Below, one piece after another: positions 49,801 to 64,000 of a DNA stretch of 64,000 bases. The first letter of the stretch is position 1; each line of letters starts with the position of its first letter. The notes under the pieces are model-generated. The model ran no database searches, was not told the DNA's origin, and worked only from the letters and a program-made list of their open reading frames with translations. Source of the stretch: Hirundichthys speculiger (taxonomy: Eukaryota > Chordata > Actinopteri > Beloniformes > Exocoetidae); NCBI GenBank assembly GCA_018398805.1, contig JAGFBZ010002557.1, positions 511,501-575,500 of the forward strand, in the 5' to 3' direction. A program made the position numbers and the translations under genes.

Positions 49801-50079
49801 ATTACAGAGATTTAAATCTTATTCTGAACTATTGCAGTCTTCAATCATTGCTTCAAAATTCACAGTTAGAGTTGTACATTTTCTTTTTAGACAGAAGAAA
49901 ATGATGTATTTAAATTTATGCCATCATTTTTAAAAACTTCTCATCATCTGCTCCTTGTGTACTCTGCAGATTACAAGAAAGACGACTTAATATGATCTAA
50001 TTGTGACTGAGCTGTTGTCTGATAACACCACCTAAGCTTGTTACAGCCTCTAAACTTAATTATGGTCATTAAATCCAGG
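46881..50079. other. Intergenic, possible conserved non-coding blocks
   Basis: No exon, RNA gene or named repeat recognised. Segments around 48000-48300 (for example CTTTAATTGACAGCGCTTCA) and 49270-49450 (AGCAGCCGTTAATCCTTATC) are high-complexity, free of repeats and carry homeodomain-like TAAT and TGACAG cores. That is compatible with conserved non-coding elements but is inference only. Confidence 0.45.
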
Positions 50080-50433
50080 TTCTAAAGAGGATGGGCGTGT
50101 GCATCCACAAAACATGATGGTGTTTCTATAATAAAGATCCTCAGCTCGTATTTGCAGTCCACGGCCATCAACGAGTCCCTAACGTCTCTGATAACTTTAT
50201 TCAGTTGGATAAACTGATCAGCCTCAGCAGATGGTGGCTTCTTCTGGTTGTTGGGCAAGACAACAAGGTTTGGTGAGTAGCGAGAGTGACAAGTCAAGTG
50301 ACAACGTTTGTAATACGTCCAGTCCAGCCAGTCTCTGCCCCTCCAACCATTGTTGAAATCATCCTCACCGCCTGTTACTCATTTTCTGGATCCACCATCT
50401 CACTTGTTATGCCCCTGCTGCTACCTGCTAACA
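50080..50433. repeat. Left half of split unclassified repeat
   Basis: Matches the first part of 46280-46880 (AACGAGTCCCTAACGTCTCT, GACAAGTCAAGTGACAACGT). The minus strand stays open for 71 codons (50082-50297) and reads FIQLNKVIRDVRDSLMAVD; that may be a remnant of a transposon protein but I do not recognise it. The right half continues at 54585. Confidence 0.6.
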
Positions 50434-50539
50434 TAGGGGCTCCCAAAGTGGGGGTCGTGACCCCCCGGTGGGGGGCGATTTCTATGAAAAATTAGAATAA
50501 CCTAAAATGAACGTTAAGCATTTTTTCATACTAAAATTA

Positions 50540-50785
50540 GTAGGACGGTGGCTTAGTGGTTAACACTGTTAATGTCAGGTTAATTGATAATTCTTAATTG
50601 CCCTTAGGAGTGAATGAGAGTGTGAGTGGTTGTATGTCTGTATGTGTGGCCCTGCGATGGACTGGCGACCTGTCCAGGGTGAACCCCTGCCTTTCGCCCG
50701 TAGACAGCTGGGATAGGCTCCAGCAGATCCTCGTGACCCTTCAAGGATGAAACGGGTATAGAAAATGGATGGATGGATGGAATGG
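50540..50785 (+). mobile_element. tRNA-headed SINE, internally deleted
   Basis: Begins with a tRNA-like head (GGTGGCTTAGTGGTTAACAC, an A-box form), lacks the usual middle part, resumes at TTAATTGCCCTTAGGAGTG, then GCGATGGACTGGCGACCTGT, AGACAGCTGGGATAGGCTCC and a (GGAT)n tail. AAAATTA at 50533-50539 and 50786-50792 is a likely target duplication. Same tail family as 17237-17379. Confidence 0.75.
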
Positions 50786-51269
50786 AAAATTAATTTAATA
50801 ATGGATTTCTTCCTTAGTAGTGTTAAGAAATATTGTAAAAAAAAAAAAAAGGAAAATAAGTAAAATTATAATAAGAATTTAAAAGAATCTCCAGAGATTG
50901 ACAGCATCAATCAAAGTTACGTACATCACACACAGCAATACCTTACACGGGAGTACCGGTGATTTGCTAACTTGAAAGGTGTACAACAACAACGACAAAA
51001 AAGCAGTTTTAAAATGAACTGGTGGTTAATTTCCACAGCAGAAAAACAAAAAGATGCCAAAAACCAGGTGTGCCAGAGGCAAGGTTTACTGCAGGAATGG
51101 CCCAGAGGGTAGCGGAGGACAGTGAGGCAGGGTCGCCTGAAACAACCTCCACCTCTGGTAAGAAAGGAGCCCGCGAAACACATAACTAGGATCAGTCTTC
51201 TTCAAAATCAAGGACATGCTGAGAAGAACTTAATAAGTATGGATTTGTCAAGTTGTAAAAGGTGTATAA

Positions 51270-54310
<3,041 letters not shown>

Positions 54311-54584
54311 TTGAGTAAAAACAACACAAACAATCCATATTCAGTTTTTACGTTAGATAATGTTTACCTCTAAACATAACACCTAAAACAAGAAAATATA
54401 CAGTTACTATGTCAAACTTAATTTTGCTTTGAGACCAACTGTACATTAATAGGCTGTTTGTAGCACATTTTCATATCTTACAAAGGGAGGGAGGGACTGG
54501 GGTAGGTGGGTGGGGGTTGTGGGACCTCTGCGCATTTATTAAGTGGGTCGTGGCCTAAAAAGTTTGGTAAACCCTGTGCTAACA

Positions 54585-54735
54585 CAGAGTAGAGGCATTA
54601 CAGTGGCAAAATGAAATGTTACACTGTTAAACCTATGCGGATGTCACGCAGGTCAGCAAGGTGGAATAAAAGCTCTACGGAGACTTTGCAAACTGGCTAT
54701 GTGAAAGAGAGCAACCCCTGAGTCCCACAGAGCAC
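54585..54735. repeat. Right half of split unclassified repeat
   Basis: AATGAAATGTTACACTGTTA, GGTGGAATAAAAGCTCTACG and AACTGGCTATGTGAAAGAG match 46750-46850. Continues the repeat begun at 50080 on the other side of the hAT element. Confidence 0.6.
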
Positions 54736-55080
54736 AGAAATGCCGCCGTCCAACTTTGCAGGAACAGCTGTTATTCATTGCAGCCGTTCCAGTCAATGAG
54801 AGTAGTTACCACAAGAAGCACGTCGGCGCATTTCAAAAGTATCTTAATTAAAAAGATACTGTCCACTCTACTCCATTAAGGTAAACAACAAGTACATCTG
54901 GCAGGTCAAGTTGGATGCAGTTCTGGCATTTGCAGAAGGCCTAATCTATTACTGGAGCTCAGGTTCAGTCAATTAAACATCTAAGTGTCCTGGCCGTGCC
55001 CATGGGGCAGATGACGCAACAGTTAATCTAAATTCCAGCTCTCCTGAATGATCACAAATGGTTGAAATGGGCTTCCTCTA
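54736..55080. other. Intergenic, nothing recognised
   Basis: Short interval between repeat remnants. No gene is supported. Confidence 0.5.
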
Positions 55081-55270
55081 AAGGCTGACTGTCCCAGACC
55101 TGAATGATAGGGTGAGAAACTCAGTCATCTGGGATTGGATCAGAGTCACTTCTCCTCTGCATCAAAAGGAGCTAGTTGAGTTGTCTCAACGTCTCCCTGA
55201 GGAGGTGTTTAGGCATGTTTCACTGGAGGGAAGTCTGAGGGCAGACCCAAGTCCTTTTAAAAATATATTG
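55081..55270 (+). pseudogene. Fragment of Rex3-like LINE C-terminal region
   Basis: Plus strand reads RVTSPLHQKELVELSQRLPE and EVFRHVSLEGS in the long frame 55112-55612. It looks like the degraded region of Rex3-type proteins where intact copies have SVIREELGVEPLLLHIERSQ followed by RWLGHL. The remainder of that 166-codon frame crosses into an unrelated repeat arm, so the frame as a whole is not a gene. Confidence 0.5.
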
Positions 55271-55364
55271 TATCTAAATTGGACTGGAAACACCAGCATA
55301 TTCACCAAAGAAGAGCTGGAGGAGCTGACTGGGAACTGGGAGGACTTAAACTATTGTCCCTACC

Positions 55365-55575
55365 CACACAGCAAAGACATCCGGAAAGATCCGGAACGGA
55401 TCAGCGAAATGGACCTGTTTCGGGGTCCACTTGCACTCAGTGACGGATCCGCTTTGGAGCCGGATCACGGACCTGCTGGTTCCGCGCTGCCTCTGGTCCC
55501 CATCCACGATCAAAACCTTACTTCCGCGGCGGGTCTGCTCAGAACCCGCAAATCCACCGCGGAACCAACAAACCG
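55365..55575 (-). repeat. Inverted repeat arm, left
   Basis: Contains CATCCGGAAAGATCCGGAACG, GGGTCCACTTGCACTCAGTG, AGCCGGATCACGGACCTG and ATCAAAACCTTACTTCCGCG. Its reverse complement aligns along its whole length with 56055-56335. Shared translated core: VTECKWTPKQVHFADPF here and ITECKWTQIQVLFAHPF in the other arm. Element class unknown; foldback or long-TIR DNA element is one option. Confidence 0.65.
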
Positions 55576-55703
55576 ACTGGACAAACTGATTAATCCAGGT
55601 GTGACTGAGTAGCCACAATGGTCAGACACACCTGGATTAATCAGTTTGTCCAGTAATGATAGGTATTAATGCTCATAAACAGAATAGCCTTTAACTACCT
55701 GGT

Positions 55704-55925
55704 TGGTGGCTGTAGCTCAGTTGGTAGAGCGAGTTGTCTAGTCATTGTAAGGTTTGGAGGTTTGATCCTGACTCCACATGCCAAAGTGTCCTTGGGCAAG
55801 ACACTGAATCTTAACGTCCCCCCAAATTGTCTGGCAGCTCTTTGCATGGAAGGAGCCGCCCACTGGTGTGTGAATGGGTGAATCAGAGGCCAATGTAAAC
55901 TGCTTTGATGTCTTGACTTTTTCTG
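55704..55925 (+). mobile_element. tRNA-derived SINE between inverted arms
   Basis: Begins GGTGGCTGTAGCTCAGTTGG, a tRNA-like A box, with box B GGTTTGATCCTGA about 45 nt on, then the body TGTCCTTGGGCAAGACACTG and TGTGTGAATGGGTGAATCAG and CAATGTAAACTGCTTTGA. The A and B boxes are those of an RNA polymerase III promoter. It is not a functional tRNA: there is no acceptor pairing and the body is SINE-specific. A reversed fragment of the family is at 23450-23615. Confidence 0.8.
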
Positions 55926-56054
55926 TTAGGTCTATATTGACAATCGTGTTAGGTTTAAAAACACAAGGCAATGCAGATTTGAGCTATGGCTATATTGGTG
56001 TGGAAGTCTAGGTTAGGTATACATTTAGTTTAGTTTGCTATGTTATCTGGATTT

Positions 56055-56335
56055 TTAAAATGAGATGAACGGGTCCAAAACAGACCCGGGCGAGAGGTTT
56101 TTCTGCGTCCGTTGCGGATCTGTGGCAGATGTGCGGGTCGCTCAGGAGCCGCTGCGGAGGTAAGGTTTTAGTCACGGATGGCGGACCGGATGCAGTGTGG
56201 AGCCAGCGCATGTCCGCGATCCACCTCCAAAGGGAATCCATAACTGAGTGCAAGTGGACCCAGATACAGGTCCTTTTCGCGCATCCATTTTGGATCTTGC
56301 GGTACCTCCGCAGCGGAGTCTTTTTGCTATCAGGC
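56055..56335 (+). repeat. Inverted repeat arm, right
   Basis: Counterpart of 55365-55575 in the opposite orientation: AAGGTTTTAGTCACGGATGG, CTGAGTGCAAGTGGACCCAG, CGCATCCATTTTGGATCTTG and a GGTACCTCCGCAGCGGAGTC palindrome. Clearly GC-richer than the surroundings. Divergence between arms is substantial (rough estimate about 70% alike by eye). Confidence 0.65.
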
Positions 56336-56799
56336 TAGGACCCAGTGTTGGATGGGCTACAGAAAACAGATGGATGTTGTGCCATGTATTTTGCTTTTGA
56401 TTCTTTCAAGTTTACTGGTCTGAGACAGTAAATGTGCTGCTAACAAATAAAGAGAGAAATTACTGTTTGTAAATTAAATATATCAACTTATTATATGTTC
56501 ATGGCAAACCCTGAAAATTTTGGCACTTCATGTGCTATAGATGTAGACAATGAATCGCAAACTACAGCTGATGGAAAAGATGGAAAAAAAGGAAAAGAAA
56601 ACAAAAAATATTCATTTTAGGTTTCTGTAACTAGAATTAGCAAGTGTTCAAAAGTGAATTCAAATGTATTTGCATGTACAGTGGACTCTAAAGAGCTCTA
56701 TACAACTTTGTTAAGGCAGCTTATCTGCCCATTTGTGTGTATCAGTTTTTTACATCTGCCTTGCTAATTTACAAACCAGGAAGTCATTTTAATTGCATT
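56336..56799. other. Intergenic, nothing recognised
   Basis: AT-rich DNA between repeats. No gene is supported. Confidence 0.5.
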
Positions 56800-57720
56800 T
56801 CCTTCACTGACCACTAGGAGCTGGTTCCTAAAGCAGGTCAATCTCCATTGACCCCCATGTTAAAATGTTAAAATTTGTAAGCATAAATAAAGATATTTAC
56901 TGCCTGGTTCAAAAATGGTTTTGGTCAACATAGCTGGATTTCACATCCATGAAACCTGGGCAGGAGGTGACTTTTTTTTGTACCACATCAGGAGAGTTAA
57001 TATGAAGCGCCAAATTTAGGAATGATTAAGGTAGTAGTCTTTTGATTGACAGCTGGCATAGTCAATGGTTAGCTATCATAGCTTTAACTGCTTAGCGCCT
57101 AGCATTATTTTGATTCCTGAGCTGTGAATAAAGATCTAACAGTGCATAGCCATTCTTATTTTAAAGAGAATATGTTTTCTTGTGCTGTTACTTGTACAGA
57201 CAGATTATGGTTGAACAGACCATCCTGACTGGCTGTGGGCTGGCTTGGAAAAGTCAGAGGAAGAAGCTTAACTCAGCGGAAGGCAGTCTGTGCTAACTGT
57301 GGGTCGGCTTAACAATCGCAGCTGTGCAGTCCCCCGGGGTACGCTATCCTTTTGGATTTATTAACTTTGCCCAGACGTACGCTCAGACCCAATGTGACAA
57401 AGCCCTAGGGACTACAAGGCTACATCACTTTTGATGTCGCCACTAAAAAATTTTAAACGGGAGGTTCCCATTGCAGACCACCACTGGGAACTCCACAGCT
57501 CCTCCCCTGTGGCTTGGTTGAAGGAGCCGGGAACCAGCTGTGATGAAGCCCCGGGGGACTGAAAGGCTGCCATCATTTCGAGTCTGCTTGTGGTAACTGA
57601 ACTGAGACGGACGTGTTCTAGTCAGTTTCCAGGCCTGTTTGGTCCACCTACTTACAACATGGCACCCTGCAGTAAGAGTGAAAAAAATGTTTCAAAAGCA
57701 CTATAGAGAAAATCTATGGG
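56800..57720. repeat. Dispersed repeat copy B
   Basis: Sister of 16190-17531 and free of its two insertions: CCATTGACCCCCATGTTAAA, CTGGTTCAAAAATGGTTTTG, GATTTCACATCCATGAAACC, TTGATTGACAGCTGGC, GAGCTGTGAATAAAGATC and TTATTTTAAAGAGAATATG. It ends near AAAATCTATGGGTGATGTTG, the reversed form of the terminus seen at 3690. The tail (57330-57640) is GC-richer and non-coding. Confidence 0.6.
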
Positions 57721-60700
57721 TGATGTTGTCTGTGACTTTTGTGCAGGTGGCATGTGTCAGGGTCACTTTCACATGAACACCAGGGCACAGTTTCCCAGCA
57801 TCACACTGCGGTGTACAGAGATGATCCATGCTGTCCCCCTCACTGGTTTGTGGTTTTAATGGTTAATAAGTGGATTATCTAATCAATATGCTTTGCCAAA
57901 TTCTGATTTATATGTGGCAAATTTATGTTCATGTAATTAATGGATCCTATTTGAATGAACCAAATACTAAGTGAAAATGTTGAACCATGCCACCATATTA
58001 GAATTACTAAAAATGATTTGAAGTGGGTGAATCTCCTAATAAAGGTCCTCTGGTGGAACTGCTGTTTTATTTTTTATACAGAATACGTTTCTGTTTCTAA
58101 TTACATTGCTTATGTTTGTGGCCATGAGGAGATAAAACAGAATTAAATCTGTGTAATAAAAGAACCATGTTAGTCATCGGGCTGGAGAAGTGAACCACTC
58201 ATCATGCTGCAGCTTGACTATAAGTTTGTCATTCGCATTTTGTAAACCTAACAAAAGACAGCTGAGCTGATCAGCTCTTTTTACAGCCACTCTGAAACCA
58301 GTATTTTATTTGGAAGGGAATATAAATAGAAATCTGACTGGTGAAGGATCGTGATAAAAGAAGTGCACTTTTTTTTTTTTTAAAGTTTAGTGAGCTCATT
58401 TGGCCACATGGCCAAATTAAATTATCTATTCATTAAAGAACACAGAAACTGAACCAGAAACTGTTTGTATAGCAGCATTTTATTTCAGTGTACCCTCAAA
58501 CCACATATAGTTGATCTCTTGGTGGGTGATTTCCATCAGGACATGAGTGATTTTATTTAAGAGAGGAGTTTGTTAAGGCTGCATCATTCAGTGGTAAGTC
58601 GGGCCATATTGTGAGAATGTTAGAGGATACTGCTCATGTTAGTTTTCATTGACATTGATGGCAGAATATGATTTAAAAAACATGCAATATTAGCCTATTG
58701 TTTGTAACAAACAGATCATATATCCTATCATTTGAATTAGAACAAGCATATTCGTTATTATATTAGTCTCCATTACACTGACATTTCCTCTTTAAAGAAA
58801 ATTCTTCTCCTTTTGTGTCCATTGGCAGTAGTTTATGCAACATTCAGTAGGCAGCTTGTACAGACTTATGACAAGGTAACGCTGACTAGAAGGAGATTAC
58901 TGGACAAACAGTCCTTTTCATACACTTTCTACACACTTGCAAAGTTAAAATGACCGTGGTTTGTCTATGATATTCTATTTACACTATAACTTAAGTGGAG
59001 CTTGCTCCAAGTGCCAAACTGCTTCATTTCATGGCCCTTTTTTTGTCATTTTGAAAGTTAAACTCCTTACCAATAGATCTAGGGTGGTTTTAACTCTGGA
59101 ATGTTCTTTTAATGTTTGACTGTGTACAAAAGTGAGGTAAAGGATCATTCTTGACATGGAAAGTGTGTCTTATCTTGCTCTGCCAAACGTATTTATACAT
59201 TAAAAACCTTTAGTAAGCTCATTAATGTCACCCTGCACCTCATCAAATCCAGACAATAATTAGAAGTAGGCTGGCAGCCATCAGTGTTGTCAAGTTTTAA
59301 AGGGTATTTGTTATAAATCCTTTTTAATGCTAATGACGGCATTACCATTAGCCTCAAATGAAATATCATTATCGTGACAGCTTTTGAAAAAACTCGGTAC
59401 ACATTTCAAGAATTACAGCTATCTATGATATCCATGAGGTCACTGTGTGCAGATGTGAATTTAGTTCATCATTACATGTTCTAAACATAAATATGTCTAT
59501 AAATATGTTTTCATTTTTTTACTCGAAAAGAAATAAATGCAAAAACATAGACAGCCCTGGAAGGCACCAAAATGTTAAAAATAGTATTTGATTCTGTGTA
59601 TAATCATTTCTGCTATTATACGTATTAGCCGGTGTCCCCTGAAGGTAAATATGGAGCTCTGCCAAAGACGACATAACTTCGAGGGCCTTTTTCTGATTTT
59701 TTTTTTTCTATTTTTATTTTTTCATAAATCTGGAAGGAATCTAAATTGGCAAACTGAAAACTGTGTGATTGCCTCATCTTTGACAATTTTGTTGCAAATA
59801 ACTGGACCACTGGTGTCATAAATCAGCCCTCAGCCTCATATTTATTTAACTTCCCTTTGTGGATTAATCAAGGATTTTTAAATTTTTGATTTGAATTGAA
59901 TCTCAGATAGATGGTCAAAGCTGACCCTTTCCCTTATCATAAATCCACAATATATAACTTACTGTAGGAGCCTAAGTTCATTTTTTGGTTAGTTTATATA
60001 TGGATGGGAACTTAAGTTCATTTTTTGAGTAGTAATTTTTATTATTTATATTTTATTTATATTTATTGAGATAAAACGGATTGTTTAGAGATTAAAATAA
60101 TTTCAAGGGTTAAAATGCTCACCTGTAATGTTTCATGATGTGAGTCAGTGTGCTGAGGCTCTCTAGCGAATTTGCATATTCAATTGCCTGTTAATACTTA
60201 AGGATGGGGGGTCGTTTTCTTTCTGTCAGGGATTAAATTGGGCAACATGAAGTGGAACCACACAGGTTTTTGACCTCTCTCTCTCTCTCTCTCTCTCCCT
60301 CTTGTACTCATTTTAATCTGCTCCTTTTTTATGTTTTATTTTCTTGAGGAAACCTTTATACCATGTTTTTTGTTTTTTTTGTTGGAAGTAAGGAGTTGAA
60401 CTGAATCAAGAGAATCCGATTGAGTTTTTGCTTTAGGATGACGTGGATTACAGGAGGGAATAGTGAAGCGTCAAGCTAAGGCTTCATTACTTTGGCAGCT
60501 ATACTTATATTCAGTCTGCAGCCTAACTTCCTCTAATCTCTTTTAGCTCAACATTTTTTATAACAATTAAATCATATTAACCAGCAGAGGTACAATGGCA
60601 TGTGGCTGGATCTTCAGTAAGGAAAGGATGCAACAACAAATCTGCCAGCAACAGAAAAAAAAGCTCTGCACATCAGACACCAAAAAGAAATGATCTAAGA

Positions 60701-63700
60701 CAACATGCTAAGAAAACAGACCGGCAGCTGTGCGTGACAAAATCAGGTGTTGGAGCACCAACAGATAAAAAGACACTTAGGGGCACAGATGGCACAGGTG
60801 ATAACACAGTGTATGAAAACCCATCTGTCTGCAGCTGGGTCAAAACATGAATTCCTATTACATTATACAGTAATTGTATTACATTATACAATTTTGCACG
60901 CGTTCCACTGTGCAAAATTATTAAGAGAGATTCAGGTCCTCGTTTTGTCTTTAAAGCTTGCTTATGAAACTCACTTTTGTTTTTGTTTGCTTTTGTTTCT
61001 TAGTCTCCATTTTGCTGTCTGCTGTGGGAGTATTGCAACACAATTGTATGCAGAGCTGTAACTGCCAAGACACAGCATTCCATGTGGTGTCATTTTTGAC
61101 CTTCCAATCATCCATTAATCCTCATTAAAACCTAATTATAATAGCTACATACGTACAAGTTAATGAATGATGTGTTTTGCACCTGCAGAAGGTTATTACA
61201 TAATTTTACTTTTTAAAAACACTCTTGGTAATGTTTAAAATGTTGTGTCATTGTTATCCAGCAGATTAGCTCTGCATTTATTGAACTTAATCTTAAAGTG
61301 AGCCTGTTGATCTTTTTCAAAGCAGTCTTGGTACCCGGTAGCTGCATTAGCTGCACATCCTTTAGTTACACCTTTGGTCTGGATGCAACAGTTTCACCAG
61401 TCTACAATGGGAATGCATTGTTAAACCAGCGCCTGATGTGACCTACGAATATGACTCATTCTGTCAGCCTTTAAGGGAGACATAGTGTGACTTTTATTTC
61501 TTCCAAAAATATCAGTTTCGTGTGGTTTTGAACAAATGTTAATGGCACAGGGATAAAGTACAAAAGATTCCCTTTTAACCATGTCTTTAAAGCTCTGTTC
61601 ATAGCAGCCAATTTTAGGGGAGGGAGTAAGTCACTCTACGTCACTCCCTTCTGCCTCTTTTGATATTGGTGTTACAGCTTTTTGCTACCCCCCCCCGTCA
61701 GGGATACAGGAAATGCAGAATACTGTGACGTTGATGGAAGTTGAATGCAAAATAATGTATAATTTTTCTCTGAGCTGTCTCTGTGATGTCACAGTCCTCT
61801 GAACACCTGAACTGCTAAGTGAAAGACACGTTTTCAGACCTAAACCTCCCTAAACAAAAATAGTTATGTTAGATCAGTTGGTAGTTACTTAAAACAGTTA
61901 CTAGAGACTTTTTTTACCATAAAGGAGCTGTATGTCATTCATCATATATTTGAATATTTCTTTTATTATCAATACTTTTGACATCTTTAGTAAAAAGCAC
62001 ATATTCTCTTTACAGAATTTAGAGCTCAGTTCCAGATATGTCCATGCAGATACAGACTGCTGCTGTCTGTGGAGTCATTTATCCTCATTAACCCAAACAC
62101 CTCTGTTTTATTTTCAACCCCTGACTTTGTCTGTTCAGATCATTTGAGACAAAGCTTCTGCCTTAACAACAGTTATTGAAAAATGTTTTCCCAAATATGT
62201 CAGATACATGAAATTATACATGAAATAATTGTTTTTGCTGGTGTCACCTACAACTTTGTTTAGTAGCCCACAGTGTTGTGAATGTAGTGAAGCAGTGTGC
62301 CTTGCTTTGGGATGTGAGCTCTTAAAATGAAGACTGCGATATATCCTGCACCTATACACATGTGAATACAAAAGTCTTGGAGGGACTTTAGGCCTGCTGT
62401 ACATTACAACAAACACACACACACACACTGTGTGAGACAAAGCAGCCAGTCGCCGATGGAGTACTGCCAGCTAAAGGAGTCATGAGGTCTCCTGCAGATT
62501 AATGAGGAGGTACAAACTAAACATGTTTCTCATTGACTTTGTGGAGGAACAGCAGGTTTTACTTCTGCTGGTTACTTGGCAACACAGAAGCTGAAATATC
62601 TTGTTACTAATTGAAGAGTAATTGCAGCGCTATTAGAGATGTACAAGTTTTTACTTTCCATCTTTATGAGTAATGCTGGCATTGAGTTGTGTAACTTAAT
62701 GGATAAAAGTCCAGCAGTGCAGTTTCCTGTATCCATAAGTAACTAATGATGGTGTGATATTTAAAGCAGCCGAACAGTGAAATTATTGTTCAACCGAAAT
62801 ACTTAATTTCTCTTGGGGGAGCTTTCAGTTCACATTTAATTTGTTTAAAATATTCTCCGAGACCAAAAACAGTTTCTGACTGCGTTTAATTGTTCAACTG
62901 GCCTGGAAACCTGATGTATGTACAATTCAATTCTTAAAAAACCAAACTGATGTGCATATTCTGGGTTGGATTGTTTTCGTTGTTCAGGTACACTTCATAA
63001 ATTTATTGTACAAAATGTAAATGTTGCAGTGATGTCTGTGCTTTAAAGTAACAGTGGATCGTATAAACAGTATATGGTAGAAACAATATAAATGTAGCAA
63101 GCTAGCTAGTAGCCAGTGTAAATCCTTTGATTGTTGCTGTTAACACATGAAAGATGTAAAGATGTTCCTCTTTTATTTTATTCTATTTTAGTTTTTTAAT
63201 TCACCCTGCCTGAAGATAATTTTTTTTTTTGCATGTAGGGGAGGAAAGGGGTAATAAATATAATCCATTTCAGTGCATTTATTTATATTTGATAGAGGTT
63301 TGTTTGTTGTTGTTTAGTGGCTGTAAAAGTGCTTTTCCATGTTTACTGAATTATCTACAGTGCTGTTATAACAAATTCTGATCTTAGATGTGACCATGGG
63401 TTTCGGACAATGCGATAAAAGTATGTTGTAGCATTTCTATGACCAAAATACTTTTCAGGGGCCTGAAAACATTGTTGGTCCTTAGCTGTATAAAAAAAAC
63501 AAAAAAACAAAAGAAAACCCAATAATAATAAGAAAAAAAATTAACTTGTTTTGAGGAGGATTCTCTCCTTATGATTCTCCTGTGACTCTTTGTTCTTCTG
63601 AAATAATTACAGGCCTCCGGTATTATGTTCAGGTGCAAAACTACTAGAGATTAAATGTAATTGGCTGAAAGTGAGCATAGTATGGGCACGTTAACAAAAG

Positions 63701-63929
63701 GCTCCCTTATTTGCAGACTTAACCATGTGATATACATTTTTTAATTAGTTGTGAAGCATTTTTCACTGCTTTGGTCTTCAGTGACCTTGTGCACATATAC
63801 AGTAGTTTACCCAGAGGAGAAGGAAGATACTGTAGTAAGACTACTTAAGTACCCATTTTTTGAGAATACATGCTGCAGACACTGGTTTTCAAAGTTGAGA
63901 TCAATTATGAAATCAGAAAAAGAGCAGTT
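57721..63929. other. Intergenic, 6.2 kb, no gene defended
   Basis: AT-rich with a (CT)n run at about 60275-60297 and an (AC)n run near 62411-62428. Copy three of the 60-215 repeat is at 59030-59120. Blocks at 59195-59400 (TTAATGCTAATGACGGCATT) and 62610-62720 (GTAATTGCAGCGCTATTAGA) are high-complexity and TAAT-rich, possible conserved non-coding DNA. A basic 82-codon frame (60602-60850) has no recognised domain. Confidence 0.5.
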
Positions 63930-64000
63930 CCTTGATTGATCACTCAGGGCTGACTTAAAAAGCAAGTCAGTCTCCATGGAGCCTCATGTTAAAAGCCTCA
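63930..64000 (+). repeat. Start of another dispersed repeat copy at the window edge
   Basis: AGTCAGTCTCCATGGAGCCT followed by CATGTTAAAA resembles the CAATCTCCATTGACCCCCATGTTAAAA block of copy B (about 56838-56870). Truncated by the window end. Confidence 0.4.

Noticed and set aside
55112..55612. 166-codon open frame as a candidate gene
   Set aside because: It spans a decayed LINE fragment and then an inverted repeat arm, so it is a fusion of repeat debris.
55704..55780. A tRNA gene
   Set aside because: A and B boxes are present but there is no acceptor-stem pairing and the sequence continues into a SINE body.

Overview
This window looks like nuclear DNA of a teleost fish, probably a percomorph. 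The evidence is six exons of a vertebrate solute carrier with consensus GT/AG splice sites, AT-rich introns and intergenic DNA full of microsatellites and homopolymers, and the repeat types present: Rex3-like LINE, tRNA-headed SINEs, hAT, Tc1/mariner and Harbinger-like DNA elements. Nothing prokaryotic is present (no operons, Shine-Dalgarno sites or CRISPR), and the long open frames elsewhere behave like chance frames or decayed transposons.

Region 1 (1-14,312) holds the 3' half of a plus-strand gene recognised as FLVCR2 (SLC49A2), a major facilitator superfamily transporter. Six exons at 1168-1271, 3043-3153, 6794-6899, 7943-8054, 11030-11085 and 13799-13864 join in phase to 184 residues and a TAG stop, with a possible AATAAA signal at 14307-14312. 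The 5' exons and promoter lie left of the window. The introns carry a threefold nested stack of DNA transposons (5231-6001) and other repeat fragments.

Region 2 (about 14.3-64 kb) contains no host protein-coding exon I can defend. It is a repeat-rich, gene-poor interval: a dispersed repeat interrupted by an LTR-like insert and a SINE (16.19-17.53 kb), a decayed Tc1 transposase (18.4-19.1), a Rex3-like LINE (19.1-21.1), a second LINE 3' end plus a SINE (22.9-23.6), a mariner-type element (31.9-32.5), a Harbinger-like MITE (33.5-33.9), Tc1 fragments (35.9 and 41.2-41.8), a hAT element inside the latter (41.8-43.6) with a MITE inside it, and a small mariner-type MITE (45.7-45.9).

Region 3 (46.3-57.7 kb) is the most layered part. 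A repeat of unknown class occurs nearly intact at 46.3-46.9 kb and again at 50.1-54.7 kb, where it is split by a 4.1 kb hAT element (50434-54576) with a perfect 8-bp target duplication. That hAT carries a decayed ZBED/SCAND3-type transposase and itself contains a SINE and a piece of a second hAT-like element in opposite orientation. Next come a LINE fragment, a pair of inverted repeat arms flanking a tRNA-derived SINE (55.37-56.34), and another copy of the 16-kb dispersed repeat. The remainder (57.7-64 kb) is AT-rich unique-looking DNA with some blocks that resemble conserved non-coding sequence.

I found no new biological system. The informative content is the partial flvcr2 gene and a readable order of transposon insertions, several fixed by exact target-site duplications. 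All repeat family names rest on sequence recognition without a database search.
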